Assembly (NCBI RefSeq): GCF_017084525.1
Contig: NZ_CP070950.1
Coordinates: forward strand, 4,092,001-4,156,000
Direction of reading: 5' to 3'
From: Conexibacter sp. SYSU D00693
GTDB taxonomy: Bacteria > Actinomycetota > Thermoleophilia > Solirubrobacterales > Solirubrobacteraceae
DNA: 64,000 nucleotides
Shown: positions 36,461 through 45,644 of the stretch, one piece after another
How the letters are laid out: every line of letters begins with the position of its first letter
How positions within the stretch are numbered: position 1 is the first letter of the stretch
The notes under the pieces: model-generated
The model's database searches: none
What the model was told of the DNA's origin: nothing
What the model saw: only the letters and a program-made list of their open reading frames with translations
Program-made: the position numbers and the translations under genes

Positions 36461-36691
36461 TTGCCCCTCGCCGCTTCGGACCTCCCGGCTGCGCCGGTGC
36501 TGGCCCTCATGGTGATGGGGGTCGTCGTCGCCGTCGTGGGCCACGCCACCAAGGACCGCCGCCTGCAGGGCCTCGGCATCGGCCTGCTGTTCCTGGCGAC
36601 GCTGCTCATGGTCGTCCTCGGCTACCTCGCCTACCAGGGCGACCAGGCCGACCCGCGGCCGGCCAACGACCCGCGGACGCCGGACTTCTGA
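36461..36691 (+). CDS. Small two-helix membrane protein
   Basis: 76 residues from TTG 36461 (GTG 36497 or ATG 36509 are alternatives). Two hydrophobic segments, around 11-27 (PVLALMVMGVVVAVVGHA) and 38-58 (GIGLLFLATLLMVVLGYLAY), are separated by KDRRLQG; the C-terminus is acidic/proline-rich. No family. Divergent from moxR with only 41 bases between starts. Confidence 0.5.
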   Translation: MPLAASDLPAAPVLALMVMGVVVAVVGHATKDRRLQGLGIGLLFLATLLMVVLGYLAYQGDQADPRPANDPRTPDF

Positions 36692-36722
36692 GAAGCCCGG
36701 CGCCCGCGGTCGCACAGCTCGC

Positions 36723-37196
36723 CTAGCGGCGGCCGACCGTCGTCTCGCGGCTGCCGGCGGTCGCGTCGATGCCGGTCTCCTGCGCGCCGCGCGCGAAGCG
36801 CCGCTCACGGCCCGAGCGGTCGGCCGGGCCGACGTCCTCGCCGTGCGTCCAGCGCGTGGCCAGCGACGACAGCACGAAGCCCAGGCCGACGACGACCGAC
36901 CAGATGGTCGGGCCGGACTCGTCGCTGTAGCCGAGCAGGAAGGGGCAGAGGATCAGCACGACGCCGAGCCCGAGGTCGGCCATCATGTGGACCGGCAGCG
37001 GGATCAGGTTGACGATCGACAGCCGCCAGTTGGTCGTCATGCCCACGAGCAGGACGAGGACGCCCGCGCCGATGGCCACGGCGGTCGCCGAGTCCACGTC
37101 GCTGAAGCCGAAGAGGAAGGGCGAGAGGATGAGCAGGAGCGCCAGGAAGGGCTCCATCATCGCGTGGACGCCCAGGGGGATTGGTCCGTTGCGCAT
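36723..37196 (-). CDS. SPW-repeat membrane protein
   Basis: 157 residues from ATG 37196. Four helices organised as two SPW repeats: LILSPFLFGFSD near 23 and LILCPFLLGYSD near 82 replace the usual SPWVLGF, with W changed to F. Each repeat ends in a second helix. The C-terminal 40 residues are Arg/Gly/Thr-rich. SPW proteins are found in actinobacteria and proteobacteria; their function is unknown. It ends before the small rightward membrane gene, facing it tail to tail. Confidence 0.75.
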   Translation of the reverse strand: MRNGPIPLGVHAMMEPFLALLLILSPFLFGFSDVDSATAVAIGAGVLVLLVGMTTNWRLSIVNLIPLPVHMMADLGLGVVLILCPFLLGYSDESGPTIWSVVVGLGFVLSSLATRWTHGEDVGPADRSGRERRFARGAQETGIDATAGSRETTVGRR

Positions 37197-37205
37197 GCCG
37201 TCGGG

Positions 37206-38540
37206 CTACCCGGCCCGGCGACGCTCAGCCCCGCTGTATGCGCCCGGATCACCGGCCCCGCGACGCTCGGGCGGGCTGGACGCGTCGCCCAGCCGCGGCG
37301 CCGACGTCCAGCGCACCGGGCCGCCGTCGGGACGGCGCAGGAAGCCGGGGATCGTCGAGCGCGCCGAGGCCGCCGCCATGAGCACCCAGTACACGAGCGG
37401 GTAGATCGGCATCCACAGCGCATAGCGGCGCACGCCCGGGTCGTAGCGGCCGTCGAGCCACATGCCCAGCGCGATCTGCACGACGAGCACCGACGCGAGC
37501 ACCATGCCCCAGAAGTTCGGGACCGGGTTCGCGCCGAGGGTGTAGGCGCCCCAGGCGTACGCCGGCAGCCACACGACCACCGCGACGACGAACGACAGCG
37601 CCCAGACCGACGAGAGCACCGCCTCGACGTACACCGGCCACAGCCGCCGCTTGCGCCAGTCGCCGAAGAGCCCGCTGTGGCGGCGCAGCACCTGGCCGAG
37701 CCCCGTCCCCCAGCGCGTGCGCTGCTTCCACCAGGTGCCGAGGGTCTCGGGCACCTGCATGCCGAACACCGCCCGCGGCTCGTAGCGCACGTCCGAGAAC
37801 GTCGCCTGCAGCTCCCAGGCCAGGGCGATGTCCTCCGTGGCCATGTCGGCCGGGAAGCGCCCGGCGCGCTCGATCGCGCTGCGCCGCAGGGCGGTGGAGA
37901 TGCCCGAGAAGGTCATGAGCCGGCCCCACGTCGCCTGCGCGCGGCGCAGGACCGAGACCGTGGCGGTGAACTCGATCGCCTGGAGCTTGCCCAGGAGCGT
38001 CGTGGTGTTCAGCACGCGCGGGTTGCCGGTGACGGCGGCGAGCCGCGGGACCTTCACGAAGTGGGGGACCATCCAGCGCAGGACGTCGGGCCGGGGCTGG
38101 CCGTCGGCATCGACCATGAGGACGATCTCGCCGCGCAGCAGCGGCAGCGCGTCGTTGAGCGCCATCGCCTTGCCCTCGTTGCGCTCCTTGTGCACCAGGC
38201 GGATGCGCCCGTCGCGGGCGTAGGGGCGCAGGACCTCGGCCGTGCGGTCGCGCGAGCCGTCGTCGACGACGACCACCTCGAAGGCCGGCCAGTCCAGGGC
38301 GAGCAGCCGCTCGACGGTCTTGCCGATCAGCGCCTCCTCGTCGTGCGCCGCGACCAGCACGGAGACGAACGGGTGGTGGTCGAGCTCGTAGAACCCGTCG
38401 TCGTGGCGCTCGCGGTGGCGCCAGAACACGAGGCTCCCGACGATCCAGTACAGCGCGGTGACCACCGGGTACCAGGCGAGGAAGGCCATCAGCGCCAGGT
38501 AGGGCGGCTGGTCGACGATGCCCAGCAGGAGGTCCTTCAC
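37206..38540 (-). CDS. Family 2 membrane glycosyltransferase, PgaC/poly-GlcNAc synthase-like
   Basis: 444 residues from GTG 38540, which overlaps the upstream gene's stop. N-terminal helices (about 5-40), then a processive GT2 domain: substrate motif VVVVDDGSRDRT near 96, VDADGQPRP (DAD) near 145, TEDIALAWEL (catalytic ED) near 237 and QRTRW near 275 (WWKQRTRWGTGLGQ). After that come three to four membrane helices (about 305-400). This is the layout of poly-beta-1,6-N-acetylglucosamine, hyaluronan or cellulose synthases. No PgaA/PgaB homologue is in view. It probably makes a secreted or envelope polysaccharide with the two-helix partner encoded upstream. Confidence 0.88.
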   Translation of the reverse strand: MKDLLLGIVDQPPYLALMAFLAWYPVVTALYWIVGSLVFWRHRERHDDGFYELDHHPFVSVLVAAHDEEALIGKTVERLLALDWPAFEVVVVDDGSRDRTAEVLRPYARDGRIRLVHKERNEGKAMALNDALPLLRGEIVLMVDADGQPRPDVLRWMVPHFVKVPRLAAVTGNPRVLNTTTLLGKLQAIEFTATVSVLRRAQATWGRLMTFSGISTALRRSAIERAGRFPADMATEDIALAWELQATFSDVRYEPRAVFGMQVPETLGTWWKQRTRWGTGLGQVLRRHSGLFGDWRKRRLWPVYVEAVLSSVWALSFVVAVVVWLPAYAWGAYTLGANPVPNFWGMVLASVLVVQIALGMWLDGRYDPGVRRYALWMPIYPLVYWVLMAAASARSTIPGFLRRPDGGPVRWTSAPRLGDASSPPERRGAGDPGAYSGAERRRAG

Positions 38541-39091
38541 GCCGCGACCGCCTCGCCGTCGGCGTGCGCCGTGGCCTCGGCGACCTCGTAGACCTTCACG
38601 CCGTCGGTGCCCGGCTGCTCCTCGAGGCGCACGCGGATCTCGCCGACGTGGTCGCGCACGCCCTCGGCGGCGCGCACCGACCGGCCGACCCAGTCGCGGT
38701 CGAAGGCGACCTCGACGACCATCGGGCTCGTGCGCCGGTGCCGGCGGCGGTAGATGCTGCGGTTCCACGCCACCCAGCCCGGGGTGAAGGCGGCGAACAG
38801 CGCCAGCACGCCGAGGAGCCCGACCAGCGGCGGCCACCAGTGCGACGGCACGTGGCCGTCCAGCTCCCAGACCCACAGCGCGCCGAGCACGAGCCACGAG
38901 GCGCCGCCGACGACGGCGTGGCGGATGCGGCCCGCGGCGGTCGAGCGCGACTCCGCGCCGGTGCCCACCTCGCGGCCGGTGGGCTGGCGCGCGCCGGCGC
39001 CGGCCCAGGGCCGCCCGGGACCGCGGCGCTCCACACCGTCCCACCCGGGGTCCGGCGATGTCGCGGCCGGAGCGCGGGGCGGGACGGTCAT
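38537..39091 (-). CDS. Two-helix membrane protein paired with the glycosyltransferase (PgaD-position)
   Basis: 184 residues from ATG 39091. A disordered proline/glycine-rich head (1-55) is followed by two membrane helices (around 60-78, WLVLGALWVWELDGH, and 86-108) and a folded basic cytoplasmic tail (RDWVGRSVRAAEGVRDHVGEI, VKVYEVAEA). Position and topology correspond to PgaD/IcaD, the small partner of poly-GlcNAc synthase, but no sequence motif of that family is clear. Its GTGA overlap with the glycosyltransferase gene implies the two products act together. Confidence 0.6.
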   Translation of the reverse strand: MTVPPRAPAATSPDPGWDGVERRGPGRPWAGAGARQPTGREVGTGAESRSTAAGRIRHAVVGGASWLVLGALWVWELDGHVPSHWWPPLVGLLGVLALFAAFTPGWVAWNRSIYRRRHRRTSPMVVEVAFDRDWVGRSVRAAEGVRDHVGEIRVRLEEQPGTDGVKVYEVAEATAHADGEAVAA

Positions 39092-39189
39092 CGAGGGCTC
39101 ATCGGCCGTCCGGCGCTCGCAGCTGAGCGACCAGGCGCAGATGGGACCACGACGCGGACGCGCGTCCGAGTCGAGCGGGGGCGCTCGTG

Positions 39190-39195
39190 TAGCGT
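39190..39195 (+). promoter_or_regulatory. -10 box of the acyl-CoA synthetase
   Basis: TAGCGT, 6 bases before ATG 39202, leaderless arrangement. Confidence 0.5.
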
Positions 39196-39201
39196 CGCGC
39201 C

Positions 39202-40767
39202 ATGTCGGCCACCCGCAGCTACGACGACGTCCGCGCGGCCTGGGAGTGGCGCGTGCCCGCGCGCTACAACATCGCCGCCGACGTCTGCGACAAGCACCCG
39301 CGCGACAAGCCCGCGATGCTCTGGGAGCGCCACGACGGCGCCCGCCGCGACCTCGTCTGGGGCGAGCTGCAGGACCTCGCCAACCAGGCCGCGCACGTCC
39401 TGCGCGACCACGGCGTGGCCAAGGGCGACCGCGTCGCGGTGGTCCTGCCGCCGACGCCCGAGACCGCCGCGGTCTTCCTCGGCACGTGGAAGCTGGGGGC
39501 GATCCTGCTCTCGATGTCGGTCCTCTACGGCGACGACGGCCTCCGCCACCGGGTCAGGGACAGCCGTCCCAAGGTCCTCGTCACCGACCGTGCCAACGCA
39601 CCGCGCTTCGCCGAGCACGCCGACGTCGAGCTGCTCGTCCTCGACGACGGCCTGCTCGATGGCGCGCCCACCGACCACGTGTGCGAGGACACGAGCGCCG
39701 ACGACCCGGCCCAGCTCTACTACACGTCCGGCACGACCGGCCTGGCGAAGGGCATCCTGCACGCCCACCGCTACGTCATCGCCCACAACGAGTTCGAGCT
39801 CTGCCACGAGGTGCAGGACGGCGAGCGCTTCCACGGCATGGGCGAGTGGGCGTGGGCGGCCGGCATCTCGCCGCTGCTCGGGCCGTGGCGCCTGGGCGCG
39901 CTCCAGTGCGTCCTGCAGCGCCAGGGCGGCTTCGACCCCCACCAGCAGCTGGACTTCCTCAGCCGCCACGAGGTCACGAACGTCTTCACGACGCCGACCG
40001 CGATGCGCTCGATGATGGCCATCGCCGACGCGGGCACCCGCTACCCCGCGCGCTTCCGCCGCGTCTGCAGCGCCGGCGAGCCGCTGAACCCCGAGGCGAT
40101 CCGCTGGTTCCGCCAGCAGTACGGCCTGACGGTCCTCGACTACTACGGGATGACCGAGAGCTACCCGATGGTCGCCAACTTCCCGTGGCAGGACGTGCGC
40201 GAGGGCTCGATGGGCAAGCCCGTGCCTGGCTGGGACGTGCGGATCCTCGACGAGGACGAGCGCGAGGTCCCCCGCGGCGAGCGCGGCGAGATCTGCCTGC
40301 GCGCGCACTCCAACCCGCACTGGCCGCTGGGCTACTGGGGGCTGCCCGACAAGACCGAGGAGGACTTCGGCGGTCCGTGGTTCCACACCGGCGACGCCGC
40401 CAAGCAGGACGAGGACGGCTACGTCTGGTACGACGGCCGCTACGACGACGTGATCATCTCGGCGGGCTACCGGATCGGCCCGTTCGAGGTGGAGTCGGCC
40501 TGCCTCGAGCACCCCGCGGTGCGCGAGGCGGCGGCGGTCGCCTCGCCCGACGAGCGGCGCGGCTCGATCGTCAAGGCGTTCATCGTCCTGGCCGACGGCC
40601 ACGTGCCCTCCGACGAGCTCGGCGACGAGATCATGGCCTCGGTGCGCGACCGGCTCAGCGCCTATGCGTACCCGCGCCGGGTCGAGTTCGTGGACGAGCT
40701 GCCCAAGACGCTCACGGGCAAGATCCGCCGGATCGAGCTGCGCGAGCGCGAGCGCGCCACCGGCTGA
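39202..40767 (+). CDS. Acyl-CoA synthetase (AMP-forming)
   Basis: 521 residues from ATG 39202. ANL-superfamily enzyme with the phosphate-binding loop YYTSGTTGLAKG near 173-184, YYGMTES near 313, the hinge/C-terminal motif WFHTGDAAKQDEDGYVWYDG then YDDVIISAGYRIGP near 393-425, and the catalytic lysine LTGKIRR near 507. The GYWG/NPHW region and overall length resemble medium-chain (ACSM-like) acyl-CoA synthetases. It activates carboxylic acids via acyl-adenylates for beta-oxidation or lipid synthesis, consistent with acyl-CoA dehydrogenase genes elsewhere in the window. Exact chain length is not predictable. Confidence 0.9.
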   Translation: MSATRSYDDVRAAWEWRVPARYNIAADVCDKHPRDKPAMLWERHDGARRDLVWGELQDLANQAAHVLRDHGVAKGDRVAVVLPPTPETAAVFLGTWKLGAILLSMSVLYGDDGLRHRVRDSRPKVLVTDRANAPRFAEHADVELLVLDDGLLDGAPTDHVCEDTSADDPAQLYYTSGTTGLAKGILHAHRYVIAHNEFELCHEVQDGERFHGMGEWAWAAGISPLLGPWRLGALQCVLQRQGGFDPHQQLDFLSRHEVTNVFTTPTAMRSMMAIADAGTRYPARFRRVCSAGEPLNPEAIRWFRQQYGLTVLDYYGMTESYPMVANFPWQDVREGSMGKPVPGWDVRILDEDEREVPRGERGEICLRAHSNPHWPLGYWGLPDKTEEDFGGPWFHTGDAAKQDEDGYVWYDGRYDDVIISAGYRIGPFEVESACLEHPAVREAAAVASPDERRGSIVKAFIVLADGHVPSDELGDEIMASVRDRLSAYAYPRRVEFVDELPKTLTGKIRRIELRERERATG

Positions 40768-40793
40768 CCGGCGGACGGTCGTCTGACTGCCGT

Positions 40794-40820
40794 TCAACGT
40801 CCGTGGACGACCGCCGATCT
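40794..40820 (+). promoter_or_regulatory. Sigma-28 (FliA/SigD)-type promoter for the chemoreceptor
   Basis: TCAA (40794-40797), exactly 15 bases, then GCCGATCT (40813-40820). This is close to the flagellar sigma-28 consensus TAAA-N15-GCCGATAA. It lies 38 bases before the methyl-accepting protein start at 40859. Confidence 0.65.
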
Positions 40821-40858
40821 CCCCGGAGGTCCGTCCACCCCAAGGCCACGGAGGCCTC

Positions 40859-43072
40859 ATGTCGTTCCCCCTGCCGCGTGCCCCGCGCGGCGTCCCCCAG
40901 CCGCGGTCCCTGCGCGGCAAGCTCGTCGCCGTCCTCGTCCCGCTCGTCGTCCTCGGCGTCGGGGTCATGACGCTGCTGGCCGTCCGCAGCGCGACCGCCG
41001 CCCAGGAGCAGAGCGCCCGCCGCGAGCTCGTCCAGCAGGCCACGGCCATCGCCAACCACATCGACGCCGACGCGGCGCGCGCCGCCAGCGTCGCCCGGAC
41101 GCTCGCCGACGCGGTCGAGGGCTCCGGCCTCTCGCGCACCGGCGCCATCGACGTGCTGCGCCGCACGCTGCGCGCCAACGAGGAGCTGGCCGGCGTCTCG
41201 TACACCTTCGAGCCGGGGCAGGCCGGCGGCCCCGACGCCGCCTTCGCCGGCACCCCCGGTGCCATGGAGGGCGGGCGCTTCGGCCCGTACGCCAACCGGC
41301 TGGAGGGCGACGAGGCGCTCGACCCGATCGTCGACCCCGACACGCAGGAGTACTACGCGCTCCCCAAGCGCACCAAGCGCGAGCTCGTCACCGAGCCGGT
41401 CCTCTACGACGGCGCGCTGATGACGACCTACGCGACCCCGATCCTCCGCGACGGGCGCTTCGCCGGCGTCGCCGCGGCGGACATCGTCCTGGACACGCTG
41501 CAGGCCGAGGTGGCCCGCCAGCGCGTGCTCGACTCCGGCTACGCGATGGCCGTCTCCCGCGGCGGCAAGCTCCTGGCCGGTCCGGACAAGCGCGTCCTGG
41601 GCAAGGCGACGCTCGACCAGGTCGCCCGCCAGGCCGGCATGACCGGTGCGGGCCAGATCCTGGCGGCCCTGCGCGGCGGGAAGGCCGGCGCGGTCGAGGA
41701 CACGACCAGCGAGGGCGAGGACCTGACCGTCGCCTGGGCGCCGGTGCAGACCGGCGGTGTCGGCGTGCTCGTCGTCGCTCCGAGCGACGAGGTGCTCGCC
41801 GCGGCCCACGAGCTGCGCACGACGCTGCTCGTCGCCGGGCTCCTCCTCGTCCTGCTCGTCGCCGGCGCCGTCGTGCTCGTCGCCCGCCGGCTCACCGCGC
41901 CGCTGGCCGGCTTCGTCGCCCGCCTGCGGTCGCTGTCGCGCGAGGACGTCCCGGCCCTGCAGGCCGGGCTCGAGGCGATGGCCGCCGGTGACCTCACCGT
42001 GGGCGCCGCCGCCACGACGGAGCCCTCGGGCCACCGCAGCGCCGACGAGGTCGGCCAGGCGGCGGAGGCCCTCGACGAGCTCGTGGCCAGCACCCGGGCG
42101 TCGGTCGAGGCCTACGACGGCACCCGCGTCCGGCTGGCCGAGACGCTGGGCGGCGTGCGCACGAGCGCCGGTCACGTGGCGCAGGCCTCGGGCGAGATGG
42201 CCCGCAGCTCCGAGGACGCCGGGCGCGCGATCGGCGAGATCGCCCACGCGGTGACCGACGTCGCCGCGGGCGCCGAGAAGCAGGTGCGCATGGTCGACAG
42301 CGCGCGATCGCTGTCCGAGGAGGTTGGCTCGCGCGTGCAGCAGAGCGCGGCCGCCGCCCAGGAGACCGCCGCGGCCGCCGAGCGCGCCCGCCAGGTCGCC
42401 CGCGACGGCGTCGTCGCCGCCGCGCAGGTCAGCGACGCGATGGACGCGGTGCGCTCCTCGACCGAGGCGGTCCGCGACGTCATGTCGGGGCTGGCCGGGC
42501 GGTCCGAGCGCATCGGCGGGATCGTGGAGACGATCACCGACATCTCCTCCCAGACCAACCTCCTCGCGCTGAACGCCGCGATCGAGGCGGCCCGGGCCGG
42601 CGAGCAGGGCCGCGGGTTCGCGGTCGTCGCCGACGAGGTCCGCAAGCTCGCCGAGGGCTCGGAGGCGGCCGCCGGTTCGATCGCCCAGCTCATCGACGAG
42701 ATCCAGGCCGAGACGCAGCGCGCCGTCGACGCCGTCGCCGAGGGCGCGCAGCGCACCCAGGCGAGCTCCGGGACCGTGGACGAGGCGCGCGCCGCCTTCG
42801 AGACGATCGGGGCGGCGGTCGACGAGGTCACGGCGCGCATCGCCGAGATCGCCGAGATGGCGTCCGACGTGGCGCGCGGCGCCGAGGCGGTGCAGGGCGA
42901 GGTCGCGGAGATCGCCGCCGTCGCGGAGCAGTCCTCGGCCTCCACGGAGGAGGTCTCCGCCTCGACCGAGCAGACGTCGGCCTCCTCGCAGCAGGTCGCC
43001 GCGTCCGCGCAGCAGCTGGCCCGCACCGCGGAGGAGCTCGAGCGCCTCGTGGGGGCCTTCCGGGTGGGCTAG
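40859..43072 (+). CDS. Methyl-accepting chemotaxis protein with Cache sensor
   Basis: 737 residues from ATG 40859. First membrane helix at about 22-45, an extracytoplasmic dCache-like sensor (about 48-310; [50 protein letters not shown]), second helix near 318-340, HAMP-like linker, then a long MCP signalling coiled coil whose hairpin tip is intact ([40 protein letters not shown], near 575-615). The Cache ligand motif is not identifiable. It should signal to CheA/CheW, and the sigma-28-type promoter upstream indicates a flagellated organism, although no flagellar or che genes are in the window. Confidence 0.93.
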   Translation: MSFPLPRAPRGVPQPRSLRGKLVAVLVPLVVLGVGVMTLLAVRSATAAQEQSARRELVQQATAIANHIDADAARAASVARTLADAVEGSGLSRTGAIDVLRRTLRANEELAGVSYTFEPGQAGGPDAAFAGTPGAMEGGRFGPYANRLEGDEALDPIVDPDTQEYYALPKRTKRELVTEPVLYDGALMTTYATPILRDGRFAGVAAADIVLDTLQAEVARQRVLDSGYAMAVSRGGKLLAGPDKRVLGKATLDQVARQAGMTGAGQILAALRGGKAGAVEDTTSEGEDLTVAWAPVQTGGVGVLVVAPSDEVLAAAHELRTTLLVAGLLLVLLVAGAVVLVARRLTAPLAGFVARLRSLSREDVPALQAGLEAMAAGDLTVGAAATTEPSGHRSADEVGQAAEALDELVASTRASVEAYDGTRVRLAETLGGVRTSAGHVAQASGEMARSSEDAGRAIGEIAHAVTDVAAGAEKQVRMVDSARSLSEEVGSRVQQSAAAAQETAAAAERARQVARDGVVAAAQVSDAMDAVRSSTEAVRDVMSGLAGRSERIGGIVETITDISSQTNLLALNAAIEAARAGEQGRGFAVVADEVRKLAEGSEAAAGSIAQLIDEIQAETQRAVDAVAEGAQRTQASSGTVDEARAAFETIGAAVDEVTARIAEIAEMASDVARGAEAVQGEVAEIAAVAEQSSASTEEVSASTEQTSASSQQVAASAQQLARTAEELERLVGAFRVG

Positions 43073-43112
43073 GCCTGGCCCGGCGGTCGGTCTGACCGCG
43101 GACGCCGGTGGG

Positions 43113-43118
43113 TAGAGG
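43113..43118 (+). promoter_or_regulatory. -10-like box of acyl-CoA dehydrogenase (43126)
   Basis: TAGAGG, 7 bases before ATG 43126; matches five or six of the bases of the recurring TAGNNT pattern of this window. Confidence 0.35.
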
Positions 43119-43125
43119 ACGGCGC

Positions 43126-44865
43126 ATGCCGTCCTCCGCCACCGCCGCCGCGTCGTTCACCAAGGCCCTCGCGCTCGGCGAGATCCACGAGGAGCTCGTC
43201 TTCCCGTACCCGCTGGCCGACGAGGCCGAGGCCCAGAAGGTCCGCCGGCTCATCTCCGACTTCCGCGAGTACGCGGCCGCGAACGTCGACTCGCGGCGCA
43301 TCGACGAGACGGGGACGATCGAGGACCAGGTCTTCCGCGACCTGGGCGACATCGGCGTCATGGGCCTCTACGTCGACGAGCGCTACGGCGGCCAGGGCCT
43401 GTCCCAGACCGGCTACGCGCGGGTCTTCGAGGCGATCGGCCAGGTCGACGGGTCGCTGACGATCGCGCTGGGCGTCCACCAGTCCATCGGGCTCAAGGCG
43501 ATCCACCTCGTCGGCACCGACGAGCAGAAGGAGCGCTTCCTGCCGGACCTGGCCACGGGCCGCAAGCTCGCCGGCTTCGCGCTCACCGAGCCCAACGCGG
43601 GCAGCGACGCCTACGACATCGAGACCCGCGCGGTGCAGCAGCCCGACGGCTCGTGGCTGCTCAACGGCGAGAAGCGCTGGATCGGCAACGGCTGTCGCGG
43701 CGACGTCCTGACGGTCTTCGCCCGCTGCGAGCTGCCCGACGGCAAGGACTCGCACATCGCGCTCCTGGTCGAGAAGGGGATGGAGGGCTTCGACCAGACC
43801 GGCCCGCGCTACGAGACCATGGGCCTCAAGGGCAACCACCTCTGCCCGGTGCGCTTCAACGACGTGCGGGTGCCGCCCGAGAACGTCCTCGGCGAGCCGG
43901 GCGACGGCTTCCGGATCGCCATGCAGGTGCTCAACAACGGCCGCATCGGCCTGGGCACCGGCTCCGTCGGCCTGGCCAAGCGGCTCCTGGACCTCTCGAT
44001 CGACCACGTCACGACGCGCCGGCAGTTCGGCAAGGCGATCGGCGACTTCGACATGGTCGAGGACAAGATCGGCTGGATGGTCAGCCATCTCTTCGCGCTC
44101 GAGTCGATGGCCTACCTCACCACGGGCCTGATCGACCAGGGCATCGAGGACTACTCCGTCGAGTCGGCGATCTGCAAGGTCGTCGGGACCGAGTACGTCT
44201 GGTACCAGGCCAACCGCTCGCTCCAGCTCGCGGGCGGGCTGGGCTACATGCGCGACCAGCCCTACGAGCAGATCCTGCGCGACATCCGGATCTTCCCGAT
44301 CTTCGAGGGCGCCAACGACGTCCTGCGCTCGTACATCGCGCTCACGGCGCTCAAGCCGCTGGGGGAGGAGCTCTCCGACCTCGGCGACCTGCACCTCACC
44401 GACCCGATCGGCACGCTGGGCTCGCTCGGCTCCTACGCGCTGGGCCGGGTGCGCCGCGAGGTGATGCCCGACTCGATCACCCGCGCGCACCCCGAGCTCG
44501 GCGACCTCGCCTCGAAGGTCGGCGACCAGGTCAAGCACCTGCGCGGCGCCGGCGAGGGGCTCCTGCGCCGCCACGGCCGGGCGATCGTCGACCAGGGCAT
44601 GAGCCACAAGCGCTACAGCGAGGCGCTCTCCGACGTCCTGGCCCAGGTCGCGGTCCTGTCCCGGGTGACCTCGATCTTCGAGGACCAGGGCGTCGAGGCC
44701 TCAGGCCAGGAGCGCTTCATCGCCGAGACGTTCTGCCGGCGCGCCGCCGGGCGCGTCGAGGCCACCCTGGACCGCCTCGAGCGCAACGACGACGCGCGCA
44801 TGCACTCCATCGCGCGCCTCGCCTACAAGCGCGGCGCGTACGGCTACGCCCTCTTCGAGGACTAG
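43126..44865 (+). CDS. Acyl-CoA dehydrogenase, long (VLCAD/ACAD9-like)
   Basis: 579 residues from ATG 43126 (a start 18 bases upstream would add only MGRGRR). Core acyl-CoA dehydrogenase fold with GYGG-type GLYVDERYGGQGLS near 83, ALTEPNAGSDAYD near 150, NGEKRWIGNG near 180 and the catalytic-base loop FPIFEGAND (Glu about 394). An extra C-terminal domain of about 150 residues (ALSDVLAQVAVLSRVTS, helical) is characteristic of the VLCAD/ACAD9 branch. It oxidises a long-chain acyl-CoA to the trans-2-enoyl form, passing electrons to ETF. Its TAG overlaps the stop of the convergent gene (CTAG). Confidence 0.9.
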   Translation: MPSSATAAASFTKALALGEIHEELVFPYPLADEAEAQKVRRLISDFREYAAANVDSRRIDETGTIEDQVFRDLGDIGVMGLYVDERYGGQGLSQTGYARVFEAIGQVDGSLTIALGVHQSIGLKAIHLVGTDEQKERFLPDLATGRKLAGFALTEPNAGSDAYDIETRAVQQPDGSWLLNGEKRWIGNGCRGDVLTVFARCELPDGKDSHIALLVEKGMEGFDQTGPRYETMGLKGNHLCPVRFNDVRVPPENVLGEPGDGFRIAMQVLNNGRIGLGTGSVGLAKRLLDLSIDHVTTRRQFGKAIGDFDMVEDKIGWMVSHLFALESMAYLTTGLIDQGIEDYSVESAICKVVGTEYVWYQANRSLQLAGGLGYMRDQPYEQILRDIRIFPIFEGANDVLRSYIALTALKPLGEELSDLGDLHLTDPIGTLGSLGSYALGRVRREVMPDSITRAHPELGDLASKVGDQVKHLRGAGEGLLRRHGRAIVDQGMSHKRYSEALSDVLAQVAVLSRVTSIFEDQGVEASGQERFIAETFCRRAAGRVEATLDRLERNDDARMHSIARLAYKRGAYGYALFED

Positions 44866-45560
44866 ACCCGCGGCGGGCGCTCCGGGCCCCCGCGCTCGGG
44901 CTCGTCGCCCAGGCCGACGACCTGGCGCTGGCGCTCGGGCTCGATCGCCTCGGGGTCGCGGGTGAAGCGGCCCGTGCGCTGCGCGCCGGCGTGCTCCTGC
45001 TCCGGCAGGACCGTGGTGGCCGGCTCGTCGCGGGTCGTCCGGACGTCGCGATCGTGGTGCACGTGGGCGTCGTGGTCGCGGTGCGCGTGGAGCTCGTGGT
45101 CGCGCTTGCCCTTCGTGCGCGGCATCAGGACGTTGACGAGCAGGACGGCGGCGGCGATGCCCAGGCCGAGCTTCGTCCAGCCGTTGGCGGCGGCGAGTCC
45201 GAGCACGTCCTCACCGTCGATGACGGCGATGACGGTGGCGGCGGCGAGCGCCAGGCCCACGACGAGCGACATCGTCTTGGCCAGCAGGTGCTGGGCGGCG
45301 CCGAAGAGCAGCAGGCCGCCCGCCGCGATGCACAGCCAGTTCGTCCAGCCGTTGACCTCCGGGCCGAGCCACGACTCGCCCTGTGCGGTGCCGTCGGGGA
45401 AGGCCGCCGAGAAGTCGGGGAACGTCGAGTTCGTGAGCAGGCCGGTGAGGCCGTAGGCGAGCAGGACGGAGCCGACGAGCAGCGCCGGCCCCTTGGCCAG
45501 CGAGACGCCGGTGCGGGCGTCGCTCGTGTCGGTGTGACGGCGGCGGAAGGGGGACCTCAT
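44862..45560 (-). CDS. DUF4383-like four-helix membrane protein with histidine-rich tail
   Basis: 232 residues from ATG 45560 (GGAGAGAGG upstream). Four membrane helices at about 27-45, 70-88 (NWLCIAAGGLLLFGAAQH), 95-113 and 122-138 resemble the DUF4383 fold. After them comes a long hydrophilic tail with a striking His/Asp cluster (HELHAHRDHDAHVHHDRD) that could bind metal ions, then an acidic, disordered end (GDEPERGGPERPPRV). No catalytic motif. Function unknown; the tail is a candidate metal-binding site. Confidence 0.6.
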   Translation of the reverse strand: MRSPFRRRHTDTSDARTGVSLAKGPALLVGSVLLAYGLTGLLTNSTFPDFSAAFPDGTAQGESWLGPEVNGWTNWLCIAAGGLLLFGAAQHLLAKTMSLVVGLALAAATVIAVIDGEDVLGLAAANGWTKLGLGIAAAVLLVNVLMPRTKGKRDHELHAHRDHDAHVHHDRDVRTTRDEPATTVLPEQEHAGAQRTGRFTRDPEAIEPERQRQVVGLGDEPERGGPERPPRV

Positions 45561-45616
45561 GTCTGCCTCTCTCCTCGGGACGACGGGGTGTGCCGCAGGG
45601 GTTCCCGCCCCGCCGC

Positions 45617-45636
45617 GCGCCATTCGCGGATGGCGC
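45617..45636 (-). terminator. Hairpin after the 45645 gene
   Basis: 7-bp stem GCGCCAT/ATGGCGC with a TCGCGG loop, 9 bases beyond the stop of the leftward 45645-46412 gene; no T-tract. Confidence 0.4.
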
Positions 45637-45644
45637 AGACGCCG

